Assembly (NCBI RefSeq): GCF_042477335.2
Contig: NC_091256.1
Span: 22,596,501-22,660,500, forward strand
Source: Ovis canadensis
Lineage: Eukaryota; Chordata; Mammalia; Artiodactyla; Bovidae
DNA: 64,000 nucleotides
Direction of reading: 5' to 3'
Of this stretch, positions 33,060 through 44,793 are shown one piece after another. The position numbers and the translations under genes were made by a program. The first letter of the stretch is position 1; each line of letters opens with the position of its first letter. Below the pieces are notes generated by a model. The model was not told the origin of the DNA. It was given only the letters and a program-made list of their open reading frames with translations, and did not search any database.

Positions 33060-33180
33060 TTTTGACGCAGTTTGCTGCTCCAGAGCCTGAGCAGGCAGCT
33101 CGGGTGGAGTCCAGAGGAGCAACCAGGAGAGGAAAAGGGGCGGGGGCGGAGCAGTAACGGTCTCTGACGCAGTGACTGCA
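33060..33180. promoter_or_regulatory. Isolated GC-box / CRE-half-site patch in RO60 intron 1
   Basis: A small GC-rich island with adjacent GC boxes at 33137-33152 and the same nonamer TGACGCAGT at 33063-33071 and 33165-33173. It lies about 550 bases upstream of the RO60 start exon. A possible alternative promoter; no clear splice donor was found. Confidence 0.35.
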
Positions 33181-33305
33181 GACAAGCTCTGCTTGTACCC
33201 AACATCTGTTCCTCCCTCCCCTTTTCTAACTAGTATCCTCTTTCTGGTAGTAACATCCTTCAGGGGACATTCCCCAGCCCCAAGGGATGAATCTTGATTG
33301 CTCTA

Positions 33306-33490
33306 AGCCAGTGGTTCTCACAGTCTATGAGCATCAGAATTACTTGAAGTGCTAGTTTAAACATAAAATGATGGGTCCCACTCACCCCGTCCCCCTCAAG
33401 TTTCTTTCACAATTCAGAATGTCTGGCTGAGGCCTGAGTTTTGGTACCAGTTACGAGTCTCCAGGTGATGCTCTCACTCCTCTTGCCATG
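33306..33490 (+). repeat. MER5A-like hAT-Charlie element
   Basis: Starts CAGTGGTTCTCACAG and continues with GCATCAGAATTACTTGAAG and CTCCAGGTGATGCT. Diverged. Confidence 0.7.
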
Positions 33491-33614
33491 TGACTGGTAC
33501 AGGTATTGAGCAAGTATCACAGCTCCTGCCAGTGAGACATGATAAATCTGCCAATACTTTGGAGGTCTCCTTCCCTCTTAAAAAGGGGCCTGGACTCTTA
33601 AAAAGGCATGTTCT

Positions 33615-35428
33615 CTAAAAGAAACAAAGGAGCTATATATAGAAAACTATAAAACACTGATGAAAGAAATCAAAGATAACACAAATAGATGGAGAAATAT
33701 ACCATGTTCACGAATCGGAAGAATCAATACAGTGAAAATGAGTATACTGCCCAAAGCAATCTATAGATTCAATGCGATTCTTATCAAGCTACCAATGGTA
33801 TTTTTCAGAGAACTAGAACAAATAATTTCACTATTTGTATGGAAACACAGAAAAACCTCAAATAGCCAAAGCAATCTTGAGAAAGAAGAATGTAACTGGA
33901 GGAATCAACTTGCCTGACTTCAGACTATACTACAAAGCTACAGTCATCAAGACAGTATGGTACTGGCACAAAGACAGAAATAGATCAATGGAACAGAATA
34001 GAAAGCCCAGAGATTAATCCACACAGCTATGGACACCTTATCTTTGACAAAGGAGGCAAGAATATACAATGGAGAAAAGACAATCTCTTTAACAAGTGGT
34101 GCTGGGAAAAACCAGTCAACCACCTGTAAAAGAAACTACAAAATGTTCTAACACCAAACACAAAAATTAACTCAAAATGGATTAAAGATCTAAATGTAAG
34201 ACCAGAAACTATAAAACTCCTAGAGGAAAACACAGACAAAACACTCTCTGACATAAATCACAGCAAGGTCCTCTATGACCCACCTCCCAGAGTAATGGAA
34301 ATAAAAGCAAAAATAAACAAATGAGACCTAATTAAACTTAAAAGCTTTTGCACAACAAAGGAAACTAGTAAGCAAGGAAACTATAAGGCAGCCTTCAGAA
34401 TGGGAGAAAATACCAAATGAAGCATCTGACGAAAAATTAATCTCTAAAATATATAAGCAGCTCAATACCAGGAAAATAAACAGCCCAATCAAAAAATGGG
34501 CCAAAGAACTACACAGACATTTCTCCAAAGACATACAGATGGCTAACAAACACAGGAAAAGATGCTCAATATCACTCATTATCAGAGAAATGCAAATCAA
34601 AACAACAAGGTACCATCTCATGCCAGTCAGAATGGTTGCTATCAAAAAGTCTACAAACAATAAATGCTGGAGAGGGTATGGAGAAAAGCAAACCTTCTTA
34701 CACTGCTGGTGGGAATGCAAACTAGTACAGCCACTATGGAGAACAGTGTGGAGATTCCTTTAAAAACTGGAAACAGAACTGCCATACAACCCAGCAATCC
34801 CACTGCCGGGCATATACACCGAGGAAACCAGAATTCAAAGAGGTGTGTACCCTAGTGTTCATCACAGCACTGTTGACAATAGCCAGGACATGGAAGCAAC
34901 CTAGATGTCCATTAGCAGACGAATGGATAAGAAAATTGTGGTACACACACACAATGGAATATTACTCAGCTATTAAAAAGAACGCATTTGAGTCAGTTCT
35001 AATGAGGTGGATGAAACTGGAGCCTATTATACAAAATGAAGTAAGTCAGAAAAAAAACACCAACACGATATATTAACGCATATATGTGGAATTTAGAAAG
35101 ACAGCAATGATGACCCTATGTGCAAGACAGCAAAAGAGACACAGATGTAAAGAACAGCCCTTTGGACTCTGTGGGAGAAGGCAAGGGTGGGATGATTTGA
35201 GAGAACAGCATTGAAACATGTATATTACCATATGTAAAGCAGATGACCAGTCCAAGCTTGATGCATGAAACAGGGCGCTCAAAGCTGGTGCACTGGGACA
35301 ACCCAGAGGGATGGGATGGGGAGGGAGGTGGGACACATGTACTCCTGTGACTGATTCATGTCAATGTTTGGCAAAACCCACAATATTGTAAAGTAAATAC
35401 GAGTAAATCCAATTAAAAAATTAATTTA
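33615..35428 (+). mobile_element. L1 LINE, 5'-truncated 1.8 kb, with target-site duplication
   Basis: The 3' part of an artiodactyl L1: ORF2 C-terminal coding from about 33660, a frameshift near 33850 that splits the frame, then 3' UTR and an A/T-rich tail. The flanks are the perfect 15-base duplication AAAAAGGCATGTTCT at 33600-33614 and 35429-35443. It is dead on arrival because it lacks ORF1 and most of ORF2. Confidence 0.95.
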
Positions 35429-35554
35429 AAAAAGGCATGTTCTTTCTGCCTTGAGATACTCATTTGCAGCACATGATGCCTGACGTGGTGTCAGCTATCT
35501 TGAGTCATGGGGGAGCCAGTTTAAGATGACATACAAAGGATGGCAGAGCTAGAA

Positions 35555-35582
35555 AAGATTTAAAAAAAAAAAAAAAAAAAAA
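35555..35582. repeat. Poly(A) run
   Basis: An uninterrupted A run of about 24 bases with no recognisable element immediately attached. Confidence 0.8.
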
Positions 35583-35644
35583 GGAGTCCAGGCTATTGAT
35601 ACTACCAAGTTACCTGGACCTTAGAAATGTGCTAATATATCATA

Positions 35645-35850
35645 GTGTGTTAGTGTCAGCTGCTCAGTCGTGTCTGACTCTTTGCAACCCCATGGACTGT
35701 AGCCCGCCACGCTCCTCTATTCATGGGATTTTCCAGGCAAGAATACTGGAGTGGGTGGCCATTTCCTTCTCCAGGGGATCTTCCCAACCGAGGAATCGAA
35801 CCTAGGTCTCCTGCATTGTAGGCAGATTCTTTACTCTCTGAGCCTAATGT
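35645..35850 (-). mobile_element. Bov-tA SINE
   Basis: Reverse-strand copy from AGTGTCAGCTGCTCAGTCG to TTTACTCTCTGAGCC. Confidence 0.9.
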
Positions 35851-36562
35851 ATCTGTATTGTTTAAATCGTTTATAGGTTTTCTCTTACCTGTAGCTGAGA
35901 GCATTCTGATTAACATCCTGTATCAACAGTGCTCATTTATAGTTTGTGTCACCTGTAACTACCCACATTTTCCTCCTCCCATTATCTCTAAAGCTACTAG
36001 AACTGACTGTCTGGCAGCAATATCACTTTTTCTCCTCCTAGCAGAGTAACTACAATCATCCACTGCTCTCCACTGCTGTTCTCTCTACAAGTGTTTGCTC
36101 TCAGGTTTCCCGCCTGCACTGCTACAGTGCACTGGGCTTCTCCCCATGGCCAACACAATGACACAGCCAACAGAAAGTCCTCAACCAGCATTTATTACAT
36201 ACTATGTGGAAGGCATGAAGGAGACTCTGTTCCATTAAAAGTAAGATTTTCAAAACTTTTCCTGCCCTCAGGGAAATCAGTCTGTATGATGTGGTAGAGA
36301 TCTATTTATGCCTCAATTTAAATTTATATATAATTATGCACAACTTTATATACAATTGATAAAGCACTTGTAATCAAGTGCTTTAATAGAAAAGTGAATA
36401 AGCAGAGGAGGATAAACTAATGCTGTCTCAATAATCCAGGAAGGCTGAAAAACTGGCATATAAAGTTTGGGGAATGCATTCCAGGAAGGGGTATCTGTAA
36501 TTTTGCTCTGTGTCTTTCAAGTTTAGAAAAGGAAGTAAGAATACTCCAAAGAAATGTTGGTA

Positions 36563-37345
36563 AGTGCAGATGACACCACCCTTATGGCAGAAAGTGAAGA
36601 GGAACTAAAAAGCCTCTTGAAGAAAGTGAAAGAGGAGAGTGAAAAAGCTGGCTTAAAGCTCAACATTCAGAAAACGAAGATCATGGCATCTGGTCCCATC
36701 ACTTCATGGCAAATAGATGGAGAAACAATAGAAACAGTGGCAGACTTTATCTTTTGGGGCTCCAAAATCACTGCAGATGGTGACTGCAGCCAAGAAATTA
36801 AAAGACGCTTGCTCCTTGGAAGAAAAGTTATGACCAACCTAGCTAGCATATTCAAAAGCAGAGACATTACTTTGCCAACAAAGGTCCGTCTAGTCAAAGG
36901 TATGGTTTTCCCAGTGGTCATGTATGGATGTGAGAGTTGGACTGTGAAGAAACCTGAGCGCCGAAGAATTGATGCTTTTGAACCGTGGTGTTGGAGAAGA
37001 CTCTTGAGAGTCCCTTGGACTGCAAGGAGATCCAACCAGTCCATTCTGAAGGAGATCAGCCCTGGGATTTCTTTGGAGGGAATGATGCTGAAGCTGAAAC
37101 TCCAGTACTTTGGCCACCTCATGCGAAGAGTTGACTCACTGGAAAAGACTCTGATGCTGGGAGGGATTGGGGGCAGGAGGAGAAGGGGACGACAGAGGAT
37201 GAGATGGCTGGATGGCATCACTGACTCGGACATGAGTTTGAGTGAACTCCGGGAGATGGTGATGGACAGGGAGGCCTGGCGTGCTGCGATTCATGGGGTC
37301 GCAAAGAGTCGGACACGACTGAGCAAATGAACTGAACTGAACTGA
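36563..37345 (+). mobile_element. BovB LINE 3' part with a 258-codon open frame
   Basis: The element starts just inside the catalytic YADD motif ([10 protein letters not shown]). It keeps one uninterrupted frame (36554-37330) through the RT C-terminal and terminal domains, including a CESWTVKK stretch, to the natural stop. It ends in ACTGAACTGAACTGAA. It is the best preserved BovB 3' copy in the window but lacks the endonuclease and most of the RT, so it cannot move itself. Confidence 0.93.
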
Positions 37346-37349
37346 AGGC

Positions 37350-38845
37350 AGTAAAATAAAGAAGCAAAAGAAAAAATTCTTTGAAGACGATAAAAGCTTG
37401 AGCATGTTCATATACTGTAGGGAAGGCTAAAGATAGAATCCTGGTCAATATCAACAATTAAAAGCTAAGGAGAAAAGGGTCCTTTAAAGGAGAAACAGGA
37501 GAGGCCCACAGACTTTAAATCAAGAGAAAGTGGTTATCATAGATCATAACAGAATTTCACGGAGTGAATGGCTGGTAATGTCAAACACTTGGTAATCAAG
37601 TAAATAAGGCTGAAATTGGTAACAGGAATGCTGAAGAGAGGCAATCACAGTCAGGGGCTGCGAGAAACAGCTTGATTCCAATGTGGTGAAGAGGGCACAC
37701 AGCAAGGAAGAGCCTTCACGGGTAAATGCTCTTTTATAGAAGGAAAGTTATAAAGGCAAGGGAAAAGTGAAGGTGGGAGATAGAGGAAAAATCTTTTTAC
37801 CTTTTCAGATGAGAGGACAGGAGGCTGAGGTTGGAAGTTTAATTTGGAGAGTTGAAGGCCGTGGAGGAAGGGAGTTTAGTGAGGCAATGAGATCCCTGAA
37901 GGCTGCTCAGAGCACCCACGCGGAGACTGGCCTTGACAGCACAGGGCTGTCCCCTTCCCAAAGGATGAGGGTGATGGGTAAGGGCCCCCTGAGGGAGAAG
38001 GAGAAACAAGGAAATGACGGCGTTCCTAATGGGGAAGTAAGCCTGGTTAGTGAGACTGGGTCTCAGAGCGGGGAACACACAGTGCTTGGGAGAAGGTAGG
38101 TAAGGGGTAAGTGGGAGAAAGCCTCACGTTTCTGAATGTGACTGCGGGGGACAGAGATTTGGATTGTGTGGAAATAGCAGTATCAGTATTTCAGTACAGC
38201 TCTGTTACAAAGTAGTGAATGTCAGGGCAGGCCTTGGCCTCAGGCAGTGTCGGAGAGGTGGTGGTCATATTCTATCAGCCACTGGGGACTGATTTACAGT
38301 GACTGCGAGCAGCACAGGCTGAAACTCCTGGTGTGGTGGCTGGTGCTTTTTCTACGTATTCTTAACCTCGTTTCAACATGGCATGTACCTCTTCTTTTCA
38401 ATCCAAAGAGACTAACTGCCTTCTCAAAGACTGATAAAATTAATCGCTAATTCCAGTAGAAATTATTATTTTGATTTTTATACTGCATTTGACGTTACTG
38501 GCCTCTCCTTTAGATTTTACAAAAACATACTCTCTGGTGTTACTTCAACCAGGCCATTCTTGCTTACGAGTTATGTTTGTTGGATGAGTGTGAAATGGCA
38601 CTCAATTATCAGATTATACTACTACCCCAGCTTTCCTGCACCAAGGTCCCAGTGGTGAGTTCAAGGTCCCAATATAAACCTCAAAACCCCCTCCTCTCCA
38701 AGTTTTCCCTTGTATTATATTCTTTGTTACACGTCCAGCTAACATAATGGTTCCCTTGAGAGTGGGGACCAGGTCTTACTTGTGTATCACTCCCCTAGAA
38801 TATCATTTCTAAATAATTACAAATATATATTTAAGAATAACTAAG
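37350..38845. other. RO60 intron 1 sequence without recognised elements
   Basis: About 1.5 kb with no ruminant SINE or LINE and no credible exon. Purine-rich stretches between 37700 and 38100 produce spurious open frames. Confidence 0.5.
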
Positions 38846-38847
38846 CA

Positions 38848-39053
38848 GGGCTTCCCTGGTACTTCAGCCGGTAAAGAATTTGCCTGCAACGCAGGAGAAC
38901 CCAATTTGATTCCTGGGTTGGGAATGTCCCCTAGCGGAGGGCATGGTAAACCACTCTATTATTCTTGCCTGGAGAATCCCTATGGACAGAACAGCCTGGC
39001 GGGCTACAGTCCATGGGGTCACAAAGAGTTGGACATGACTGAGCAACTAAGCA
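38848..39053 (+). mobile_element. Bov-tA SINE
   Basis: GGCTTCCCTGGTACTTCAGC head and Bov-A body to GAGCAACTAAGCAC. Confidence 0.9.
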
Positions 39054-39059
39054 CAGGAC

Positions 39060-39775
39060 AGCACCAGTAACATTAAAGTTGATTTTTCTGAACCATTTCT
39101 CTAAATATTATGCATGACTTGCTTTTCTTTCCTGTAACATTTACTTTATAAATAAGTCTTAATGCACGCAATTAAAAACATAATTCTTTAACATAAATTC
39201 TGTAATCAGACTAATAAATGTACTATGTATATGCAGGTAACAGAAATAGTTAAGAAAAATAAAACATGAAAAAGTTACAAAGTAATGAGTTCTGAGTAAG
39301 AAAGTCATCTGAGGATAGTATTTCTCTGTAAATTCTTCTAATATGTTTAATATTAGGTATTCAAGTATCTTTTGTACAGCAAGCAGCAAAATGAACTTTA
39401 ATTCTAGGGAAGATGCCTGAAAAAGAAATGTAATTTTTATAATTCCTATTATAAGAAATGAAATCACTTATTCATAGCTGTGCCAATGGAATCTTCCCTT
39501 GAGTCTTAATGACAACTCTGACCATGTATCTTTTCAATATTTCTGCAAGAGAAACTGTTCACCTTTTTCATCTGCTTCTGTGAAAGTACTTTCCAAGATG
39601 CAACATAAAACAGTGGACATAAAACATCATTAACAGCTATGGCCCCTATCCACTTGCCTGTGTACATATACCAGAGTCAGAATTTTTAGTTTAAAATAAA
39701 AAACAGAATGGCAGCATATTCCAAGCTACTCTGTCACTGAACCTGCAATAGAAATTAACTTTAAAATTGGCTAGG
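39060..39775. other. AT-rich intron sequence
   Basis: No repeat family or gene recognised in RO60 intron 1 here. Confidence 0.5.
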
Positions 39776-39779
39776 TGGA

Positions 39780-40073
39780 GACCAGTCCTGGGTGTTCATT
39801 GGAAGGACTGATGCTGAGGCTGAAACTCCAATACTTTGGCCACCTCATGCAAAGAGTTGACTCACTGGAAAAGACCCTGACGCTGGGAGGGATTGGGGGC
39901 AGGAGGAGAAGGGGACGACAGAGGATGAGATGGCTGGATAGCATCACTGACTCGATGGACATGAGTTTGGGTGAACTCTGGGAGTTGGTGATTGACAGGG
40001 AGGCCTGGTGTGCTTCAATTCATGGCGTCGCAGAGTCGGACATGACTGGGTGACTTGACTGAACTGAATTGAG
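39780..40073 (+). mobile_element. BovB LINE 3' fragment
   Basis: From CAGTCCTGGGTGTTCATTGG to the GAACTGAATTGAGG terminus. Confidence 0.9.
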
Positions 40074-40129
40074 GTAATAAAACATAGTGGTATAATAAGA
40101 ATATTTGGTTTTTGTGGGAGGTACGGACT

Positions 40130-40343
40130 ACAGAGGTGGCTGGTGCTCAGAGGTTAAAGCGTCTGCCTCCAATGCAGGAGACACGGGTTCGATCCCTGGG
40201 TCGGGAAGATCCCCTGGAGAAGGAAATGGTAATCCACTCCAGTATTCTTGCCTGAAGAATCCCACGGACAGAGAAGCCTGGTAGGCTTCAGTCCACGGGT
40301 CGCAAAGAGTTGGACACGACTGAGCGACTTCACTTTCACAGAC
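40130..40343 (+). mobile_element. Bov-tA SINE
   Basis: Contains GTTCGATCCCTGGGTCGGGA and ends at the GAGCGACTTCACTTTCAC block. Immediately followed by another copy in the same direction. Confidence 0.9.
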
Positions 40344-40357
40344 TACTGGAGGGAGGG

Positions 40358-40524
40358 GCTTCTGAGGTGGTGTCAGTGATAAAGAACAAGCCTACCACCA
40401 ATGCAGAAGATGTGAGACATGGGTTCAATCCCTGGGGAATCCCATGGATAGAGGAGCCTGGAGGGCTACAGTCCATAGAGTAGAAAAGAGCCGGACAAAA
40501 CTGAAGCAACTCAGCACACATGCA
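40358..40524 (+). mobile_element. Bov-tA SINE, internally deleted
   Basis: tRNA-like head joined directly to the late Bov-A body (CCTGGGGAATCCCATGG), so the middle 40-50 bases are missing. Head-to-tail with the preceding copy. Confidence 0.85.
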
Positions 40525-41110
40525 GACTTCTGGGTATAAGACAGGCTATAGTGATATACTGTACAACACAGGGAATATAGCCAGTATTTTGTAACAACTA
40601 TAAATGGACTGTAACCTTTAAAAGTATTAGACTATCTGGTTTTTGTCCTTGAGTTTCAAAAGGCTTCAAAAACCACCTGGGGTTTATATTAAAAAAAAAA
40701 AACTCAAAAATATACACGCATCCAATGTTCACAGCAGCGTTATTTACAATTTCCATACCTTGGAAGCAACCTAAGTGTCCATCAACAGATGAATGAATAA
40801 ATAACATGTGGTATATGTATATACAATGGAATACAACTCAGTCATAAACCATAAAAAGGAATGAAATTTTGCCATTTTCAGCAACACGGGTGGACTTGGA
40901 GGGCATTATGCTACATGAAGTAAGACAAAGACAAATATTGTATGGTATCACTTATGTGGACTCTAAAAAGTGCAACAAACTAGTGAATGAAGAAGCAGTA
41001 AACAGGTTCACAGATACGGAGAATAAACTAGTGGTTAGCGGTGGGGGGGTGGGGGGTGGGGGGAGAGGCACAATACAGGTGTAGAGGATTTATAAAGAGT
41101 TATTGTGAGA
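40525..41110 (+). repeat. L1 LINE 3' end (older subfamily)
   Basis: Contains CCTTGGAAGCAACCTAAGTG, AATGGAATACAACTCAGTCA and GAAGTAAGACAAAGACAAAT in L1 order, ending at a G-rich stretch at 41042-41066. Confidence 0.8.
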
Positions 41111-41149
41111 CTATATGAAATCATGTGTGTGAAACTTAAAAATTGTACA

Positions 41150-41880
41150 GCGGCATAGAATTTAAAGAATCTTTTATTCAAAACAATGTTAACAAAAAAA
41201 AACCTTGCAATATCCTGATTGATGGGTGTCTTTGTTATGCTAATGAGAGGGCTTTCTGGGCCTTTGGATTGCTTCCAGATGGGATCACCATAAAGACCAA
41301 TCGTCTGATTAGAAGGCTGGAACATCCTCTCAGGAGGGGAGGACGGCAGCACACTGGGCTCAACCATGTGGTCAATGAATTCATCAATCCTGCTTAATCA
41401 TAAGACTCCATACACAAACTGCAGACCCCCAACTTCAGCACAGACTCCAAGTCAGTACTGGTGGGGTGCCGTGCCAGGACTGCACAAACTGCCTTCTCAC
41501 TGGCCCGGGCGTGTCCTCCACTGGGCTGTCCCTGAACTGCGTCCTTTTAAATAAAACAGTAATCATAAGGCTGGTGCTTTTAGGGAGTTGAGTCATCCAG
41601 GTGAACTACTGACCCTGAGAGGGCTACAGGACGCCCACCTGAGCAGGCAGAAGTGTGGGGAGACTGGGGCCCTCCCAGAAGCTGCTGTCTGAAGGAAGGG
41701 CAATCTGTTGGGGGTCCTGCCCTTTAACTTGGGAGATCTGATGGAACTGCACTCTGGGATGGAACTGAAATGAATTCTGAGGTGAAATGAATGTAAGACA
41801 CTGAGGTGACATCAGAGAACTGATCTCAAAACACAGACACCAAAAGCATAAGTGACGAAAGGAAAAAAACCAAGCTTTCG
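41150..41880 (+). repeat. LTR-like repeat, family not identified
   Basis: A moderately GC-rich, non-coding block. An AATAAA-like TTTAAATAAAACAG near 41550 is followed by sequence rich in short words typical of old mammalian LTRs. A short related-looking stretch lies near 13040-13110. It could equally be an unannotated old retrocopy. Confidence 0.35.
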
Positions 41881-41884
41881 TCAA

Positions 41885-42475
41885 AATTTAAAACTGTGTT
41901 TCAAAAGATACCACAAAGAAAGCAAAGAGACATCCCAGTGAAAGGGAGAAAACACTTGCAAATCATATATATGATAAGGAATTTGTGTCTATAATATAGA
42001 GAGCGCACATAACTACATAATAAAATGGCAAATGCCCCAATTAAAAAACAGGCTAAGAGTCTATATAGGCCTTTCTTCAAAGAAGATATACAAATGGCCA
42101 ACACACAAAAAAAATGCTGAATATCACTGGTCATCAGCAAATAAAAACTGCAATGAGGTATCATTTCACATGTACTAGAATGGCTATAATCAAAAGGACA
42201 ATAATAAGCAGCATTGTGAGGATCCGGAGAAATTAGAACCTTCATACCCCGCTGGTGGAATGTAGAATGTTGGATCATATGATATCTCTATATTTAACCT
42301 TCTGTGGAATTGCTAGATTCCTCTCTAAAGTGTAAGAGGTTTCTTTTTGGGGGTGATGAAAATGTTCTGAAATTAGATAGTGGTAATGATTACACAACTG
42401 TGTGTGTGCAACAACTCTGAATATACTAAAACTCCTTGAATGGGATGTGTGAGTCTGTCTTAAAAATGTTACTTA
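41885..42475 (+). repeat. L1M LINE fragment
   Basis: Sense L1 ORF2-end words such as GAGAAAACACTTGCAAATCA, CAAATGGCCAACACAC and GAATGGCTATAATCAAAAGG, all out of frame. Confidence 0.75.
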
Positions 42476-42607
42476 AAAAAAAAAATGACTAGGCAAAATT
42501 TGGGAAGTTATTTTAAAAGATAAACATCCAAATGATATTTAACCTTACTTTTTTTATATTTGTCTTTAGAAAGCAATTTGGGATACACATGGACATATAT
42601 ATGTGTG

Positions 42608-42811
42608 TGTGTGGTGTTGTTTAATTGCTAAGTCATAACCGACTCTTTTGTGATCCCATGCTAGGCCCCTCTGTCCATGGGATTTCCTAGGCAAGAATAC
42701 TGGAATGGATTGCCATTTCCTTCTCCAGGGGATCTTCCTCACCCAGGGATTGAGCCCATGTCTCGTGCATTGGCAGGCGGGTTCTTTACCACTGAACCAC
42801 CTGGGAAGCCC
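42608..42811 (-). mobile_element. Bov-tA SINE in TG-rich sequence
   Basis: Reverse-strand copy from GTGTTGTTTAATTGCTAAGTC to GAACCACCTGGGAAGCCC. Short TG runs lie on both sides. Confidence 0.88.
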
Positions 42812-42867
42812 ATATGCGTGTGTGTGTATACCTACATATGTAAAAATATATATGTGTGTGTGTGTAT
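42812..42867. repeat. TG/TA microsatellite
   Basis: Imperfect TGTG and TATA runs between a Bov-tA and a BovB end. Confidence 0.8.
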
Positions 42868-43008
42868 GATGAGATGGTTGGAGGGCATCACCGACTTGAT
42901 GGACCTGAGTTTGAGCAAGCTCCGGGAGTTGGTGATGGACAGGGAAGCCTGGAGAGCTGCAATCCATGGGGCTGCAAATGAGTTGGACATGACCGAGTGA
43001 CTGAACAG
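42868..43008 (+). mobile_element. BovB LINE terminal fragment
   Basis: The last 140 bases or so, from GATGAGATGGTTGGAGGGC to GAGTGACTGAACAG. Confidence 0.85.
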
Positions 43009-43504
43009 ATATATATAAACACATACGTGTATGTTATATATAATACACATACATATATAGGACCTTAATTTCTTCCTTCCCCAACTGCTTTCATCCCCCT
43101 TCTCAAAGCTTAAGCTCCAGCGTCAGTGGTTTAGAAAGCAGTTGGGGAGTGAGTTAGGTCAGAGCCTGGTCATCAGTTAATCCAGTCCTGAACATCCAAG
43201 TGTTGTAAATCCAGATTAACAAAGATAGTTAATTCTTCTTTCAGTCGGACTGACATACCCAGTATTCTTAAAGCATACCCCTCCAAAGAAATTTAATACA
43301 GCTAAAGTTTTATTAAACTTCTATAAATTAAAATTTGGGGAAGCAATCAAACAAATCACAATGTTACTAAAAGCACAGCCACACTTTGAAATTGGTTGTG
43401 GTTCTCTTTTTCCTAATTTTAAATGCAAAATCAGTGAATGCTAGTAATACACAGTATGTAATAGCATTTATTTCTGCTTCTCATTCACTGGAACTATAAC
43501 AACT

Positions 43505-43730
43505 ACTGAAGCTGAAGCTCCAACACTTTGGCTACCTGATTCAAAGAGCTGACTCACTGGAAAAGACCATGATGCTGGGAAAGATTGAAGGCAGGAGAAA
43601 GGGACAACAGAGGATGGTTGACATCACCAACTCAATGGACATGAGCAAACTCCAAGAGACGGTGAAGGACAGGGAAGCCTGGTGTGCTGCAGTCCAGGGG
43701 GTTGCAAAGAGTGAGACAAGAACAACTATA
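43505..43730 (+). mobile_element. BovB LINE terminal fragment
   Basis: From GAAGCTGAAGCTCCAACAC to GCAAAGAGTGAGACAAG. Confidence 0.85.
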
Positions 43731-43734
43731 GCAC

Positions 43735-44505
43735 CTTTTAACAATGCTAATACATGATTTCTAAGCATTCCTACGTTTTTCTTGAAAGTACACATCTAAG
43801 TATCTTTCCAAAGTCTCTTGATCATTTGTTACTTGAAAAGGCTCCCTTTCATCCCAAGAGGTCAAACAAGTTGGTAGCTTACTCCTTTTTAAATGAAGTC
43901 AAAACTTACTTACACCTATGAGAGAGAGCAAAATAGTCTGAAAAAAGAGGGAATACTGCAAAACCTGGGGCCACACTTTCAGATAACTATCACTCAGACT
44001 GGTAATGGACATGAGTGGATCAAGTCAAGTGTGATGTAATAAAAAGCAGTGAAGAACAGTAGGAGATGTAACAGCATGATATCCTGAAGGCATGCCCTTT
44101 CAGCCAACTGGTCAACGTGTAGTAAGGGCCTTGTAATTCCAGATCCTCTCATTTTGCCCAAAGACCCAGAAATCTGGATTTTTATGTGAACTCTTAAATG
44201 TTAACAATATAAGGAAATTTGACCCCCATTCCTTTTCTGATTACTTATAGGTTCTGTCAAGGGCTAATTTTCAGTTTGGTCTCTCTACAACAGGCACATT
44301 GACTGGAGTATCAAATGTTAGTTCTGCTGTATTCACTTAGCCCTGAAGTTCTAAGTTCTATTGCAAGTTCACAGCAATACTGCAGATTAAAAAGTACCAC
44401 AAATTACTGCAAACAGTTCTAGGGTCTGATGACACTCATTCTAGGTGTGGTTCATAAGGAAATAAGCCTAGACTCCTCGCCTCACAAACTTTCCCATTTA
44501 AGTAT
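43735..44505. other. RO60 intron 1 sequence without recognised elements
   Basis: No repeat, exon or distinctive motif recognised. Confidence 0.5.
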
Positions 44506-44520
44506 ACTTAGCAGAACTCC

Positions 44521-44793
44521 TGGAGAAGACAATGGCACCCCACTCAGGTACTCTAGCCTGGAAAATCCCATGGACAGAGGAGCCTGGTAGGCTGCAGTCC
44601 ATGGGGTCGCGAAGAGTCGGACACGATTGAGCGACTTCACTTTCACTTTTCACTTTCATGCATTGGAGAAGGAAATGGCAACCCACTCCAGTGTTCTTGC
44701 CTGGAAAATCCCAGGGATGGGGGAGCCTGGCGGGCTGCCGTCTATGGAGTCGCACAGAGTCGGACACGACTGAAGCGACTTAGCAGCAGTAGC
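44521..44793 (+). mobile_element. Bov-A2 SINE with target-site duplication
   Basis: Dimeric element flanked by AGCAGAACTCC at 44510-44520 and 44794-44804. Confidence 0.93.
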
